In this document: positions 46,904 through 57,577 of the stretch, in pieces | Layout of the letters: each line of letters starts with the position of its first letter | Numbering within the stretch: the stretch's first letter is position 1 | Assembly: GCF_002174125.1 (NCBI RefSeq) | Contig: NZ_NEXX01000001.1 | Location: 310,001-374,000 of the forward strand | Direction: 5' to 3' | Length of the DNA stretch: 64,000 nucleotides | Origin: Acinetobacter populi | Lineage (GTDB): Bacteria; Pseudomonadota; Gammaproteobacteria; Pseudomonadales; Moraxellaceae | The notes under the pieces: generated by a model | What the model saw: only the letters and a program-made list of their open reading frames with translations | Told to the model about the DNA's origin: nothing | The model's database searches: none | Position numbers and translations under genes: made by a program

Positions 46904-49663
46904 ATGCCACCTTTTGTATTGGTCGATGGATCATACTTTCTTTTTCGGGCTTTTCACGCCATTCCTTTATTGACCACTTCTCAGGGTTTACACACCAACG
47001 CAGTTCGTGGTGCATCTGCCGCCATTCAGAAACTGATGCGACGCGTCAATCCAACCCATATGGCGGTTATTTTTGATACACCAGAACCAACATTTCGTCA
47101 TGAACTTTCCCCGATTTACAAAGGCGACCGCCCAAGTATGCCGGATGAACTGGGTGAACAGATCCCTTATCTACACGATTTAATCCGTGCACTGGGAATT
47201 CCCCTGTTTAGTCTTGCTGGAGTAGAAGCTGACGATATTATTGGCACACTCACCCAACAAGCGTTACTGGAAGGTCATCAGGTGCTAATCTCTACCGGTG
47301 ACAAAGATATGGCACAACTGGTCAATCCCAATGTCACGCTAGAAGACAGCTTTAAAGAACGGGTATTGGATGAACAAGGTGTTTTTGAAAAATTTGGCGT
47401 GCATCCACATCAGATTGTCGATTATCTGACCCTTATGGGCGATGCGTCGGACGGCATTATGGGTGTTCCTGGTATTGGCGCAAAAACCGCAGCAAAACTG
47501 CTCAATGAATTTGGCACACTCAATAATATTATTGCCAATGCCGATCAGATCAAAGGCAAAGTCGGACAAAATATTAAAGACAATGTTGATAATATCAGAG
47601 TGGATCATCAACTTGCGACCATCATTACCGGGCTTGAATTGAACTTAAGTTGGGAAGACCTAAAACTGGGCGAACCCAATTCAAACGAATTAAAACGCCT
47701 CTATACTGAACTTGAATTCCGGACCCAGCTTCAATCTCTTGAACATCCGAACAATCCGAATAACCCAAGAAATAAAAGTCTGGAAAAAAGTGCAAGTACC
47801 AGCAAATCCGATGCAGTTGTGGCAGAAACCACGACACAATTAACAAGTTCTGAAGATCAACTCGGCAAAGCAACGTACCATACCATTTTGACCCAGCAAG
47901 ATTGGGATGCATTATTTGAACGTCTGACACAAGCCAAACAGTTTGCTATTGATACTGAAACCACCAGCCTAGATTATCGTATTGCAGAAATGGTTGGTTT
48001 TTCTGTGGCATTTGATCAACAAGACGCCTATTACGTTCCGTTTACCCATGATTATGAAGGCGCACCTGAACAGCTAAATCGTGAAGCCATTCTGGCACAG
48101 ATCAAACCAATTCTTGAAAATCCTGCCATTGGCAAAATTGGCCATCATCTTAAATATGATGCGCACATTTTTACCAACCACGGTATCCAATTACAAGGCT
48201 GGATTTTTGATACCATGCTGGCCTCCTATGTGCTCAATCCAACAGCAACACGCCATAACATGGACGATGTTGCCCGAGTGTATCTTAGCCATCTGACCAC
48301 AACTTTCGAACAAATTGCAGGTAAAGGGGTTAAACAACTGACCTTTAACCAGATTCCACTGGAAACTGCTGCACCTTATGCTGCCGAAGATGCACATGTT
48401 ACCTATCGTTTATATGAAGTCCTATCAGAAAAACTGGCTGCCAATCCAGAATTAAAACTCCTGCTTGAGCGTGTCGAACTACCAGTTGCACAGGTTCTAA
48501 CCGGAATGGAAAATCAGGGCATACAGTTAGATCCAGAGTTTTTGCATAAACTGAGTGATGAATTCAATCAGGACATGCAAGGTTTTGAAAAACAGGTCAT
48601 GGAAATGGCTGGTGAACAATTTAATATCGCCTCCCCTAAACAAGTGGGCGAAGTGTTATTTGATAAACTCGGTATTAAAGGCGGCAAAAAAACCACCAGT
48701 GGTCAGTACAGTACTAGTGAATCGGTACTGGAAAAAATTGATCATCCGATTGTGCAACTGATTCTCGACTATCGCACGCTGGCAAAATTAAAAAGCACCT
48801 ATACTGATCGTCTGGTAATACAAGCCGACCAGACAACGCATCGCGTACATACCAGCTATCATCAGGCCGTCACCACCACTGGCCGATTATCCTCATCTGA
48901 TCCAAACCTGCAAAATATCCCAATTCGTGGTGAAATTGGTCGCCAGATTCGCAAAGCCTTTATTGCCCCACAAGGTCGGGTGTTGATGGCTGCCGATTAT
49001 TCCCAGATTGAACTGCGTTTGATGGCACATTTTTCACAGGATCCTGCACTGGTTCAGGCATTTATTGAAGGTAAAGATATTCATCGTGCCACTGCCGCAG
49101 AAGTTCTTGGCATTGCACTGGAAGATGTCACCGCAGATCAACGCCGTCAGGCCAAAGCTGTGAATTTTGGTTTATTGTATGGTATGTCTGAATTTGGCTT
49201 GATTCGCCAACTGGGTTTTACCCGCGCAGAGTCACAAAGCTATATCAAACAATATTTCCACCGCTATCCCGGCATCTATGAATATATGCAACGCACCCGT
49301 CAACTGGCACATGAACAGGGCTTTGTAGAAACCATATTGGGACGCCGTTTATATACGCCGGACATCGATGCGCGTAACATGATGGTGCGTAAAGCTGCCG
49401 AACGTGCTGCCATCAATGCCCCACTACAAGGTAGTGCAGCAGACATTATCAAAATGGCGATGATTGAAGTGGAAAAGAAAATTGACCATCAGCGCAGTTT
49501 ATTGCTCCTTCAGGTTCACGATGAACTGGTGCTTGAAGTCGATCAGGACTATGCCGATGAACTTAAACCGATCCTACAAGATGCCATGCAAAATGTCGTA
49601 CAACTGACAGTACCGCTCGTTGTCGATGTTGGACAGGGTCAGAATTGGGATGAAGCACATTAA
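46904..49663 (+). CDS. polA: DNA polymerase I
   Basis: A 919-aa enzyme for Okazaki fragment processing and repair. Domain 1 (about 1-290) is the 5'-3' exonuclease: VDGSYFLFRAFHA, GVEADDIIGTL, STGDKDMAQLV, GVPGIGAKTAAKLL. Domain 2 is an intact 3'-5' exonuclease (FAIDTETTSLD with Asp and Glu, AAPYAAEDAHVTY). Domain 3 is the polymerase: TTTGRLSSSDPNLQNIPIR, AADYSQIELRLMAH, RRQAKAVNFGLLYGMS, and LLQVHDELVLEV. All catalytic motifs present. Own terminator. Confidence 0.98.
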   Translation: MPPFVLVDGSYFLFRAFHAIPLLTTSQGLHTNAVRGASAAIQKLMRRVNPTHMAVIFDTPEPTFRHELSPIYKGDRPSMPDELGEQIPYLHDLIRALGIPLFSLAGVEADDIIGTLTQQALLEGHQVLISTGDKDMAQLVNPNVTLEDSFKERVLDEQGVFEKFGVHPHQIVDYLTLMGDASDGIMGVPGIGAKTAAKLLNEFGTLNNIIANADQIKGKVGQNIKDNVDNIRVDHQLATIITGLELNLSWEDLKLGEPNSNELKRLYTELEFRTQLQSLEHPNNPNNPRNKSLEKSASTSKSDAVVAETTTQLTSSEDQLGKATYHTILTQQDWDALFERLTQAKQFAIDTETTSLDYRIAEMVGFSVAFDQQDAYYVPFTHDYEGAPEQLNREAILAQIKPILENPAIGKIGHHLKYDAHIFTNHGIQLQGWIFDTMLASYVLNPTATRHNMDDVARVYLSHLTTTFEQIAGKGVKQLTFNQIPLETAAPYAAEDAHVTYRLYEVLSEKLAANPELKLLLERVELPVAQVLTGMENQGIQLDPEFLHKLSDEFNQDMQGFEKQVMEMAGEQFNIASPKQVGEVLFDKLGIKGGKKTTSGQYSTSESVLEKIDHPIVQLILDYRTLAKLKSTYTDRLVIQADQTTHRVHTSYHQAVTTTGRLSSSDPNLQNIPIRGEIGRQIRKAFIAPQGRVLMAADYSQIELRLMAHFSQDPALVQAFIEGKDIHRATAAEVLGIALEDVTADQRRQAKAVNFGLLYGMSEFGLIRQLGFTRAESQSYIKQYFHRYPGIYEYMQRTRQLAHEQGFVETILGRRLYTPDIDARNMMVRKAAERAAINAPLQGSAADIIKMAMIEVEKKIDHQRSLLLLQVHDELVLEVDQDYADELKPILQDAMQNVVQLTVPLVVDVGQGQNWDEAH

Positions 49664-49684
49664 CAGTAATTAAATTTAGACCAT

Positions 49685-49720
49685 AAAAAAACCTGCACAA
49701 TATTTTGGGCAGGTTTTTTT
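49685..49720 (+). terminator. Terminator of polA
   Basis: AAAACCTGC and GCAGGTTTTTTT arms with a 12-nt loop and U tract; convergent with yggT and likely used from both sides. Confidence 0.88.
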
Positions 49721-49735
49721 ATTAACTATCGTAAA

Positions 49736-50338
49736 TTAACGAAATCCGCTCATTACACTCAACGATACATTGGCCATTACAATATCAATGATCAATAAAG
49801 CCAGAATAGCAAACAATGGCGATAAATCAATCATACCCATGTTTGGCATAATTTTACGAAACGGTGCAAACAGAGGTTCTGCTAGATCCTGTATCGCTTC
49901 TGCATAAGGCCCGCGATTCTGAGTAAACATCACCACCCAGCTCATGATAATGGCTGCAAAAATCAGATAACGACAAAACGTGATCACACCATCTGTCACT
50001 GCCATCAATGTACCAAGCAACAAACTATCAATACCTGCGGCTAGATTCTTATAATGTACATCAAAAATATTAATACCAATATCAAGATGACTTAATCCCC
50101 ATACTTTTAACAAGTATAGAATAATTAACAGAATAATAGCGGCAAGATTCACCCGGCCCTTTGCCACAACTGGTAAAGAACGATTAAGAATATCAACCAC
50201 TTTGGTTGCTTTCACTGTGGATTGCACCACAGGATTAAAAAAATTAATTGCTGCAAGTTGCATTAAAAAACGCAAAAAGACTAAAAGAATCGCAACATTA
50301 ATAATGACATTAAAAATTAGTGCCAAAGTACTACTCAC
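49736..50338 (-). CDS. yggT: YggT family membrane protein
   Basis: A 200-aa inner-membrane protein with two YggT units, each with a helical pair: NIAILLVFLRFLMQLAAINFFNPVVQ (in parts: VAILLVFLRFLMQLA, NFFNPVVQ) and, at the C-terminus, FAPFRKIMPNMGMIDLSPLFAILALL. Family role is linked to osmotic or K+ homeostasis and division in some bacteria but is not settled. It follows proC after 22 bp; yggT next to proC is a widely conserved pairing. Confidence 0.9.
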   Translation of the reverse strand: MSSTLALIFNVIINVAILLVFLRFLMQLAAINFFNPVVQSTVKATKVVDILNRSLPVVAKGRVNLAAIILLIILYLLKVWGLSHLDIGINIFDVHYKNLAAGIDSLLLGTLMAVTDGVITFCRYLIFAAIIMSWVVMFTQNRGPYAEAIQDLAEPLFAPFRKIMPNMGMIDLSPLFAILALLIIDIVMANVSLSVMSGFR

Positions 50339-50360
50339 TTTTCATTAAAGTTGGGTTAAT

Positions 50361-51215
50361 TTATGGGGTATTGATACGTTCCGCAAGTTCCTGTGCCAAA
50401 CTTTGGCTACGTTTTTCTGCGGCAGCCAGTGCAGCCTGAATATGCTGCGATACCTGAAAAGAATCAAAAGTTTCAATTGCAGCTTCGGTAGTGCCATGTG
50501 GTGACGTGACATTTCGACGCAATTGCGCCGGCGTATGCTCACTGGTAATGGCCATTTGTGCAGCACCGAGTGCAGTTTGTAAAGTTAATGCCGATGCAGT
50601 TTTTTCATCCAAGCCCAGATTTTTACCCGCCTGAATCATGGCTTCCATCAAATAGAAGAAATAGGCTGGCCCCGAACCCGAAAGTGCTGTTACTGCATCA
50701 ATTTTCTTTTCTTGATCAACCCATATGGTCAATCCAGTCGCCGATAAAATTTTTACCGTCAATTCCCGATCTTCTTCATTCACAGACTCGGCTGCATACA
50801 TCCCATGAGCACCACATTGTACCAGTGCAGGCGTATTTGGCATCACACGAACAATGCGCGCATAGCCACCCAAAAGTTGGGAAATCAAATGAATTGGGGC
50901 ACCAGCAACAATAGAAATCACCAATTGATTTTTTAGCTGACCTGCGAGTGGTTTTAATACCTGTGCCAGCACTTGCGGTTTTACGGCCAGTACAATCACA
51001 TCTGCATGTTGAATCGCGGTTAAATTATCATCACCGACATTGATATCCTGCTGCTTTAATATGTCCTGAATCTGAGGCACTGGATCAGATACGGTAATAC
51101 GTGTAGTCGGTAAACCACGGGCAAGCAAGCCACCAATCAGGGCTTGTGCCATATTTCCTCCACCAATGAACGTAATATTACGATCTAAACTCTTTGCCAT
51201 TTTCATTTGATCCAT
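50361..51215 (-). CDS. proC: Pyrroline-5-carboxylate reductase
   Basis: A 284-aa NADPH enzyme for the last step of proline synthesis. N-terminal Rossmann motif ITFIGGGNMAQALIGGLLARG (in parts: FIGGGNMAQALIGG), VILAVKPQ (here VIVLAVKPQ), RVMPNTPALVQCGAHG, and VTALSGSGPAYFFYLMEAM. The start MDQMKMAKSLDRN at 51215 lies 2 bp beyond the tilS stop, indicating translational coupling; the frame extends into tilS to 51260. Confidence 0.95.
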   Translation of the reverse strand: MDQMKMAKSLDRNITFIGGGNMAQALIGGLLARGLPTTRITVSDPVPQIQDILKQQDINVGDDNLTAIQHADVIVLAVKPQVLAQVLKPLAGQLKNQLVISIVAGAPIHLISQLLGGYARIVRVMPNTPALVQCGAHGMYAAESVNEEDRELTVKILSATGLTIWVDQEKKIDAVTALSGSGPAYFFYLMEAMIQAGKNLGLDEKTASALTLQTALGAAQMAITSEHTPAQLRRNVTSPHGTTEAAIETFDSFQVSQHIQAALAAAEKRSQSLAQELAERINTP

Positions 51216-51217
51216 TA

Positions 51218-52699
51218 TTAATGCAGTTGTAAATTTGGTAACCAGCCATCTTTGCCACAATAAACACTTTCAGCCAGCCAAAATCCTGTCGATGTAAATA
51301 CACCAAGAATCGTATTATGGTACATCAATATTTGCGTTTGATGACGAAACCAAGGGGGTATTTTTCTTTCCTGTAGCTCTTTTTTCAAAATACGGTGCCC
51401 TTTGCGCCCATAAAAAGCAATTTTTTCACCGCCTTGCCTCGCAACCAACGTTAACGTCTTAGATAACAAAGCACGATCTATGCCGAAGCTCGCCATCTCA
51501 ACCTTTACATCACCCAAGGCAATCTGGTGCTGCACTGTAACATCAAAACATAAAGTTTGCTGTTGCGGTGTTGTTTGCAAAGCTTGCCATACTGCTTGTG
51601 GATAACGGTATAAGTAGCCATCGAAGCGCACGAAATCATAACTGGCATGATGTAATACGCTTTGTGCATCTTGTCGCGCCGCAATGACTTCAGTTCGGAT
51701 TCGTTCCACCATGGCAAAAGGTGGTCGATAGGAATCTTCACCCTGCATCCAGACAGAAAGTAATTGCCGTTGCCGTGGTAAGGATAACTGATTTAAACAC
51801 TCAATATTTAAACGCTGCTGCGAATCAACACATTGTTTTAAATCCTGCTGTAACACCTCATACAGAATGCTGTCCGCATCCTGCATTAAGGTTGCACAAC
51901 GGGCAATGCCCTCTTGCATTCTGGGAAAGCGTTGCTCGAGTAATGGCCAAAGTTGTTCCCTGCACCAGACACGATCATAATGTTTATCATGATTCATAGG
52001 ATCATCAACATACTCAATATTCAACTGTTGTATCCATTGGCTAATCTGTTGTCGGGATAACGTCAATAATGGTCGCCATAAAGCATACTCGGCAGTATCT
52101 AATTGAGAGGCCGAATGCGGGTTTAAGTTATTATCATGACTTAAAGAAAAATCGGAAACTAAACCACTTTGGGAAAGATCGTTTTGAAAAGGATCATGTT
52201 GTGACAGATTATGATGATGCAGTTTACGCCATTCGATCTCCTGCATCGCAGATAAACCGCTGACCCCAGCACCTTGTAATAATCTTAGTAAAACAGTTTC
52301 AGCCTGATCCTGTTGATGATGTGCCAGAACCAAAATATCTTGAGGATTTAAATGTTGCAAAAAAGCAGCATAACGTGCCTGCCGTGCCTGTGCTTCAAGA
52401 TTGCCTGCTTGTATTTGTACAGGAATAATCTGACAAAGAATGTTCAGTTTTTGACAGTGATGCAGAACAAAATCAGACCAAGCTGCACTGGCTTGCTGTA
52501 GCTGATGATCAACGGAGAGAACGTAAAGACGCTGAGGGATTAACTCTGCTAACAGATATAGCAGCAACATGGAATCCATGCCACCACTACACCCAAGAAC
52601 AATTTTTGCCTGTGGATCAAATTGCTGTAAATGACTTAAGAGGCGTTGACTAAATTTTCGCTGCCAAACTTCATTAAACGTTGGTAACGTGCTTCGCAT
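51218..52699 (-). CDS. tilS: tRNA(Ile)-lysidine synthase TilS
   Basis: A 493-aa enzyme that converts C34 of tRNA-Ile(CAU) to lysidine, essential for reading AUA. The PP-loop is [18 protein letters not shown] (SGGxDS). [30 protein letters not shown] follows in parts: [28 protein letters not shown]-terminal substrate domains run to QLH. Between [11 protein letters not shown] and YALWRPLL there is a Gln/Asn/Ser/His-rich insert of about 45 residues. The start at 52699 lies inside accA, giving a 64-bp overlap; no later start gives an intact N-terminus. Confidence 0.93.
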   Translation of the reverse strand: MRSTLPTFNEVWQRKFSQRLLSHLQQFDPQAKIVLGCSGGMDSMLLLYLLAELIPQRLYVLSVDHQLQQASAAWSDFVLHHCQKLNILCQIIPVQIQAGNLEAQARQARYAAFLQHLNPQDILVLAHHQQDQAETVLLRLLQGAGVSGLSAMQEIEWRKLHHHNLSQHDPFQNDLSQSGLVSDFSLSHDNNLNPHSASQLDTAEYALWRPLLTLSRQQISQWIQQLNIEYVDDPMNHDKHYDRVWCREQLWPLLEQRFPRMQEGIARCATLMQDADSILYEVLQQDLKQCVDSQQRLNIECLNQLSLPRQRQLLSVWMQGEDSYRPPFAMVERIRTEVIAARQDAQSVLHHASYDFVRFDGYLYRYPQAVWQALQTTPQQQTLCFDVTVQHQIALGDVKVEMASFGIDRALLSKTLTLVARQGGEKIAFYGRKGHRILKKELQERKIPPWFRHQTQILMYHNTILGVFTSTGFWLAESVYCGKDGWLPNLQLH

Positions 52700-53460
52700 C
52701 GCGCATTGGCATCCATTTCTAACAATTCATCTAAAGTATCTTTTAATACTTCTTGTAATTGATGCATCACTTTGATGGGATGTAAATGTGCACCCTCACC
52801 TTCATCCACGACAGTTTCAACAATACCCAGTTTTTTAAGGCGATCAGCCGTTAGGGCTAAAGCCTCACTGGCTTGCTCTGCCTTTTCGGCTGTTTTCCAT
52901 AAAATGGATGCGCAACCTTCTGGAGAAATCACCGAATAAATACTGTGAGAAAGCATAATCACACGATCAGCAACCCCAATCGCCAGCGCACCACCAGAAC
53001 CACCTTCACCAATGACAGTCGCAATCACAGGTACTTTCAAGCTCGACAATTGCGCCAGATTTTTGGCAATTGCTTCGGCCTGACCACGCTCTTCGGCACC
53101 AACACCTGGATATGCGCCCATGGTATCAATAAAGGTCAATACCGGTAAATTAAAACGCTCTGCCAAATCAAACAGGCGTTGTGATTTACGATAGCCTTCG
53201 GGATTACACATCCCAAAATTATGTTGCAAGCGTTCGCGGGTATTACGGCCTTTATGCTGTCCGACCACAACAACAGGCTGACCGTAAAAACGGGCTAAAC
53301 CACCCACTAAAGCACCATCATCACCAAACAAACGATCGCCGTGCAATGCATCAAATTCGGTAAAAATTTCACTTACATAATCGAGGAATTGTGGACGTTC
53401 GGGATGACGGGCAATTTTTACTGTCTGCCAAGCCTGTGAGATTTTTGCCTTAGTGTTCAT
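52636..53460 (-). CDS. accA: Acetyl-CoA carboxylase carboxyltransferase subunit alpha
   Basis: A 274-aa subunit that with AccD transfers the carboxyl group from biotin to acetyl-CoA, the first step of fatty acid synthesis. Motifs: [54 protein letters not shown], and [19 protein letters not shown]. About 40 residues shorter than E. coli AccA at the N-terminus, as in other Acinetobacter. Forms a tight run accA-tilS-proC-yggT. Confidence 0.95.
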   Translation of the reverse strand: MNTKAKISQAWQTVKIARHPERPQFLDYVSEIFTEFDALHGDRLFGDDGALVGGLARFYGQPVVVVGQHKGRNTRERLQHNFGMCNPEGYRKSQRLFDLAERFNLPVLTFIDTMGAYPGVGAEERGQAEAIAKNLAQLSSLKVPVIATVIGEGGSGGALAIGVADRVIMLSHSIYSVISPEGCASILWKTAEKAEQASEALALTADRLKKLGIVETVVDEGEGAHLHPIKVMHQLQEVLKDTLDELLEMDANARCEARYQRLMKFGSENLVNAS

Positions 53461-53475
53461 AGCCTACTCTAATTA

Positions 53476-54996
53476 TTAATCCATATGTTGATCGGACTTA
53501 ATTTGCAGATCAACATTCCAATGTTTAAATTGAATCTGTTCATCATGTAAATCAGCGATCAGTAGTGGCCATTGTTTCACATCTCCAGAAATGGTCAATT
53601 GCCAACTCTGCTCATTTTTCACTTGTAAATCAAACTCAGGCAAAGCAGTATCGCTACGACTATGATTAAGCAAAACGGCCAATCTCATCAGTAAACACAG
53701 GAAAACCAGCTTTTTACCACCAACTTTCTGCACATCTAGTAATGAATCATGGCGTAATTTGCGGCGGTGATGAGCGACCAAATGTGACAAATGGTTTTGA
53801 TCAATCTGTGAAAATCCCGGAATATCGGAATGCTGTAATAGATATGCACCATGACGATGATAACCACCATGACTGATCGCCAAACCAATTTCATGCAGAT
53901 AAGCTGCACGGCGCAACAAATCATCATCATCACTACTTAAATTTAAAGCAGTATCGACATCCTCAAACAGTTTTTGTGCGGTTTGTACCACCCTTTCAGC
54001 CTGTTTTGGATCAGAACCATAACGCCCCATCATGGCTTGCACACTGCGATCACGAATGTCTTCATGACGAAAACGCCCGAGCAAGTCATACATGACACCT
54101 TCACGTAAGGCGCCATCGGAATAGGCCAGTTTATCAATTTTCAGTACTTCAAAAACTGCCGATAAAATTGCCAGACCTGCCGGCAACACTGCCCGTCGAT
54201 CATCACGCAAACCTTCAAAATCGATTTTGCCAATATGATCAAATTTTAATAATCGATCCTTGAGTTTTTGCAACCCCGAAGCTGTTACATTTTGCTGATC
54301 ATCACTCAACCCCATATTGACCAAGATCTGACGACAGGCCTTAATGGTTCCGCTTGATCCTACAACAGTATCCCAACCTGCCGACAAATAGGTACTGGCA
54401 ATGGCACTTAATTCCTTGCGTGCGGCAACCACAGCCTTATCAAATGCCTTAACGCTAATTTCACCTTCTGGGAAAAATGCCTTGGTATAAGCCACACAAC
54501 CCATTTGCAAAGATTCTGTAAGGATAGGTTCGAATTCTTCACCAATAATAAACTCGGTCGATCCACCACCAATATCAATGACCAGACGCCGGCCACCATT
54601 GGCCATGGTATGAGAAACACCCAGATAAATCAGACGTGCTTCTTCACGACCAGCGATAATCTCTATAGGCTTGGGTAAAATTTCCGCAGCTTTTTGCATG
54701 AATTCATCGCCATTTTCTGCCTGACGCAAGGCATTGGTCGCAACAATTCTCAAACGGTTATTGGGTACTGCGCCCAATCGACCAACAAATCTCGAAAGAC
54801 AGGCCAGCCCCCGTTGTTGTGCTGCTTCACTTAAATAATTATTTTCATCAAGTCCCGCAGCAAGTTGCACTTTCTCTGACATCGAGGCAACTTTCTTTAC
54901 TTCCCCATGATCTACTCTCGCAATCGCAAGATGAAAACTGTTAGATCCCATATCAATTGCAGCAAGTAGTTCTTCATCGATCAAAAAATCAGACAT
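53476..54996 (-). CDS. ppx: Exopolyphosphatase (Ppx/GppA family)
   Basis: A 506-aa enzyme that removes phosphates from polyphosphate or converts pppGpp. N-terminal ASKHA domains: LLAAIDMGSNSFHLAIARV, ATNALRQAENG, IAGREEARLIYLGVSH, VIDIGGGSTEFIIG. The C-terminal HD-like domain contains YLHEIGLAISHGGYHRHGAYLL (in parts: AAYLHEIGLAISH, GGYHRHGAYLL). The start MSDFLIDEE at 54996 is chosen because the 51-codon extension to 55149 is not conserved-looking; its SD is weak. Ppx and GppA cannot be separated with certainty by eye. Confidence 0.92.
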   Translation of the reverse strand: MSDFLIDEELLAAIDMGSNSFHLAIARVDHGEVKKVASMSEKVQLAAGLDENNYLSEAAQQRGLACLSRFVGRLGAVPNNRLRIVATNALRQAENGDEFMQKAAEILPKPIEIIAGREEARLIYLGVSHTMANGGRRLVIDIGGGSTEFIIGEEFEPILTESLQMGCVAYTKAFFPEGEISVKAFDKAVVAARKELSAIASTYLSAGWDTVVGSSGTIKACRQILVNMGLSDDQQNVTASGLQKLKDRLLKFDHIGKIDFEGLRDDRRAVLPAGLAILSAVFEVLKIDKLAYSDGALREGVMYDLLGRFRHEDIRDRSVQAMMGRYGSDPKQAERVVQTAQKLFEDVDTALNLSSDDDDLLRRAAYLHEIGLAISHGGYHRHGAYLLQHSDIPGFSQIDQNHLSHLVAHHRRKLRHDSLLDVQKVGGKKLVFLCLLMRLAVLLNHSRSDTALPEFDLQVKNEQSWQLTISGDVKQWPLLIADLHDEQIQFKHWNVDLQIKSDQHMD

Positions 54997-55283
54997 TATG
55001 AGCATATACCCGAATATAAAACATGTTAAGAGTAATGCACTGGCAGTTTTTTTTAAAGATTTATTCGCCTTTAAATGCCCAACAATTAACAATTCAAGAG
55101 AGATATTGCAAAAATGATTGTGCTTTACGATAATCCCTATCGAAAGCACCCATTAGACAATCTATAGATAAAACTTGAAAATTATAATCATGCCCCTATA
55201 AATGAATCCATAGCTGTGTGATAAACTCAATGATCATTTCACGCATCACACCTGACTTTTTTAAATAAATTTGGAGTAAACCC

Positions 55284-55610
55284 ATGTCAGAGAATATTAT
55301 CAATACAACTGATGACAACTTTAAATCAGATGTATTAGAAAGTGACACACCTGTTCTTGTAGATTTCTGGGCAGGTTGGTGTGCTCCATGTAAAGCTATT
55401 GCACCTGTACTTGAAGACCTTGCCGGCACCTATGAAGGCAAAGTTAAAATTGTCAAAGTTGACGTTACCAACTGCGAAGCAACTGCTGTTAATTACAATA
55501 TTCGTAATATCCCAGCACTTTTGCTATTTAAAGATGGTGAAGTCGTTGCCCAACAAGTAGGTGCAGTGCCACGTTCAAAACTGGTTGACTTTATCGATAG
55601 CAATATCTAA
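55284..55610 (+). CDS. trxA: Thioredoxin with WCAPC active site
   Basis: A 108-aa thioredoxin: VLVDFWAGWCAPCKAIAPVL with the redox Cys pair, and the cis-Pro loop NIRNIPALLLFKDGE. The active site is WCAPC rather than the common WCGPC; one Gly-Ala change may shift redox potential slightly. SD GGAG precedes the ATG. It sits just upstream of rho, as in E. coli, but has its own terminator. Confidence 0.95.
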   Translation: MSENIINTTDDNFKSDVLESDTPVLVDFWAGWCAPCKAIAPVLEDLAGTYEGKVKIVKVDVTNCEATAVNYNIRNIPALLLFKDGEVVAQQVGAVPRSKLVDFIDSNI

Positions 55611-55620
55611 TTGATCGGAA

Positions 55621-55650
55621 ATACCATCCTCCTTTGGATGGTATTTTTAT
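55621..55650 (+). terminator. Terminator of trxA
   Basis: ATACCATCC and GGATGGTAT arms, 6-nt loop, followed by TTTTAT. Confidence 0.88.
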
Positions 55651-55658
55651 TGAATCAA

Positions 55659-55687
55659 TTGACAAATGCGATGTCCTCCCTTATAGT
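55659..55687 (+). promoter_or_regulatory. Strong sigma-70 promoter of rho
   Basis: TTGACA (55659-55664), 17-bp spacer, TATAGT (55682-55687). The transcript would have a leader of about 210 nt, as expected for autoregulation of rho by attenuation. Confidence 0.8.
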
Positions 55688-55905
55688 TTGCCTGAGTTTA
55701 AATTCCTTAATTTTTTAAAGGGGTTTAATGTTAAAATAAGATCGCCGCTCGGCTCATCAAGTCTTCCGATATTTTGCCTTACACATTATCCTGAGTTTAC
55801 TGGTACAGATACGATCAAGACATCACTCCAACCGATTTGAGTGTGCGAACTTGTGTAATTCACTTCTTCATTTGTTAAAAGCTTCTTATTACTGACTATC
55901 CTCAT

Positions 55906-57168
55906 ATGAACTTAACTGAACTTAAGAAAAAACCTATTGGCGAATTAATTAAAATAGCCGAATTTATGGGTCTCGAAGGCATGGCACGTAATCGCAAACA
56001 AGATATTATCTTTGCGATTTTAAAGCGTCACGCAATGAATGGCGAAGAGATTTTTGGTGATGGCGTACTCGAAATTCTTTCTGATGGTTTTGGCTTTTTA
56101 CGTTCTGCAGCAGGTTCTTATTTAGCGGGTCCAGATGACATTTATGTCAGTCCATCACAAATCCGCAGATTTAACTTACGCACAGGCGATACCATTACCG
56201 GTACAATTCGTCCACCCAAAGAAGGCGAACGCTATTTTGCATTGTTAAAAGTTAATCAAATTAACTACGACACACCAGAAAACTCACGTAATAAAATTCT
56301 ATTTGAAAACTTAACACCGTTATTCCCAACCGAACAATTGATCATGGAACTGGGTAACGGTACTACAGAAGATTTAACTGCACGTGTGGTCGATCTTATC
56401 GCACCTATCGGTAAAGGCCAGCGTTCTATCATTGTGGCACCGCCAAAAGCCGGTAAAACCATGTTATTACAAAACATCGCGCAATCGATTGTACGTAACA
56501 ATCCGGAAGTTTTTCTGATCGTGCTATTGATTGACGAACGTCCAGAAGAAGTCACAGAAATGGAACGTAGTGTGCGTGGTGAAGTGGTTGCCTCAACATT
56601 TGATGAATCACCGACTCGTCACGTTCAAGTTGCCGAGATGGTAATTGAAAAAGCCAAACGTCTGGTTGAGCATAAAAAAGATGTGGTGATCTTGCTGGAT
56701 TCCATTACCCGTCTTGCCCGTGCTTATAACACCGTAATCCCCTCTTCAGGTAAAGTTCTGACCGGTGGTTTGGATGCACATGCACTAGAACGTCCAAAGC
56801 GTTTCTTTGGTGCGGCACGTAATATTGAAGAAGGTGGCTCATTAACCATCATCTCTACTGCGTTGATTGAAACCGGTAGTAAAATGGATGAAGTGATTTA
56901 CGAAGAATTCAAAGGTACCGGTAACCAAGAAGTCACCTTGGATCGACGTATTGCTGAAAAACGTGTCTTCCCTGCGATGAACATCAAAAAATCCGGTACG
57001 CGCCGTGAAGAACGTCTGATGAGTGAAGAAAACCTGCGTAAAGTCTGGATTCTGCGTAAGCTGTTACATCCTATGGATGAGCTTGCTGCAATGGAATTTT
57101 TACTTGATCGCATGAAAGAAACCAAAACCAATGATGACTTTTTCGATCAAATGAAACGTAAACAATAA
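55906..57168 (+). CDS. rho: Transcription termination factor Rho
   Basis: A 420-aa hexameric RNA helicase. The N-terminal RNA-binding domain is [19 protein letters not shown] and [17 protein letters not shown]. The ATPase domain has Walker [16 protein letters not shown], Walker [17 protein letters not shown] and the Q/R loops ([18 protein letters not shown]). Length and sequence are typical. Confidence 0.98.
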   Translation: MNLTELKKKPIGELIKIAEFMGLEGMARNRKQDIIFAILKRHAMNGEEIFGDGVLEILSDGFGFLRSAAGSYLAGPDDIYVSPSQIRRFNLRTGDTITGTIRPPKEGERYFALLKVNQINYDTPENSRNKILFENLTPLFPTEQLIMELGNGTTEDLTARVVDLIAPIGKGQRSIIVAPPKAGKTMLLQNIAQSIVRNNPEVFLIVLLIDERPEEVTEMERSVRGEVVASTFDESPTRHVQVAEMVIEKAKRLVEHKKDVVILLDSITRLARAYNTVIPSSGKVLTGGLDAHALERPKRFFGAARNIEEGGSLTIISTALIETGSKMDEVIYEEFKGTGNQEVTLDRRIAEKRVFPAMNIKKSGTRREERLMSEENLRKVWILRKLLHPMDELAAMEFLLDRMKETKTNDDFFDQMKRKQ

Positions 57169-57189
57169 GCTTAATTGTCCAAACAAAAT

Positions 57190-57222
57190 AACCGCTATTT
57201 TATAAAAAATGGCGGTTTTTTT
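57190..57222 (+). terminator. Terminator of rho
   Basis: AACCGCTATTTT pairs with AAAATGGCGGTT (one G-U), followed by TTTTTT. Confidence 0.85.
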
Positions 57223-57577
57223 ATGAATTCAAAATTGGTTGACAAACATTACATTTTTTTACATGACGTAACGAAGAAAATGCTGCTGTTGATCATCGCC
57301 GCCCTATTAATAAAAAATAAATATAATTCAATTATTTATAAATATATTTTAAAGAGGTTATATTTTGCTATTGCTAAATCTTCTTAATTTTTAAAAGTTA
57401 ATTTATATTTTTCATCATTAAAAAATATCAAGCCAGTAGAAATTAAAATCACTCGGTGATAGCATATTCATCAAGCCGATAAGCCTTAAGATAATTCATC
57501 CAATGCGAGGGAAGATTTATCTTTTTACTATAAAGGCGAATCTTAACTTAATCTCAATTTATATAGAGAGTGATGCC
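57223..57577. other. 355-bp intergenic region before the alanine-rich lipoprotein
   Basis: Very AT-rich; promoter and 5' leader of the next gene. The upstream frame to 57503 has no SD and is not counted. No repeat or operator recognised. Confidence 0.5.

Noticed and set aside
54997..55149. Longer ppx start at 55149 with a hydrophobic N-terminus
   Set aside because: Ppx/GppA proteins are cytoplasmic and begin close to the AIDMGSNS motif. The extension covers the promoter region.
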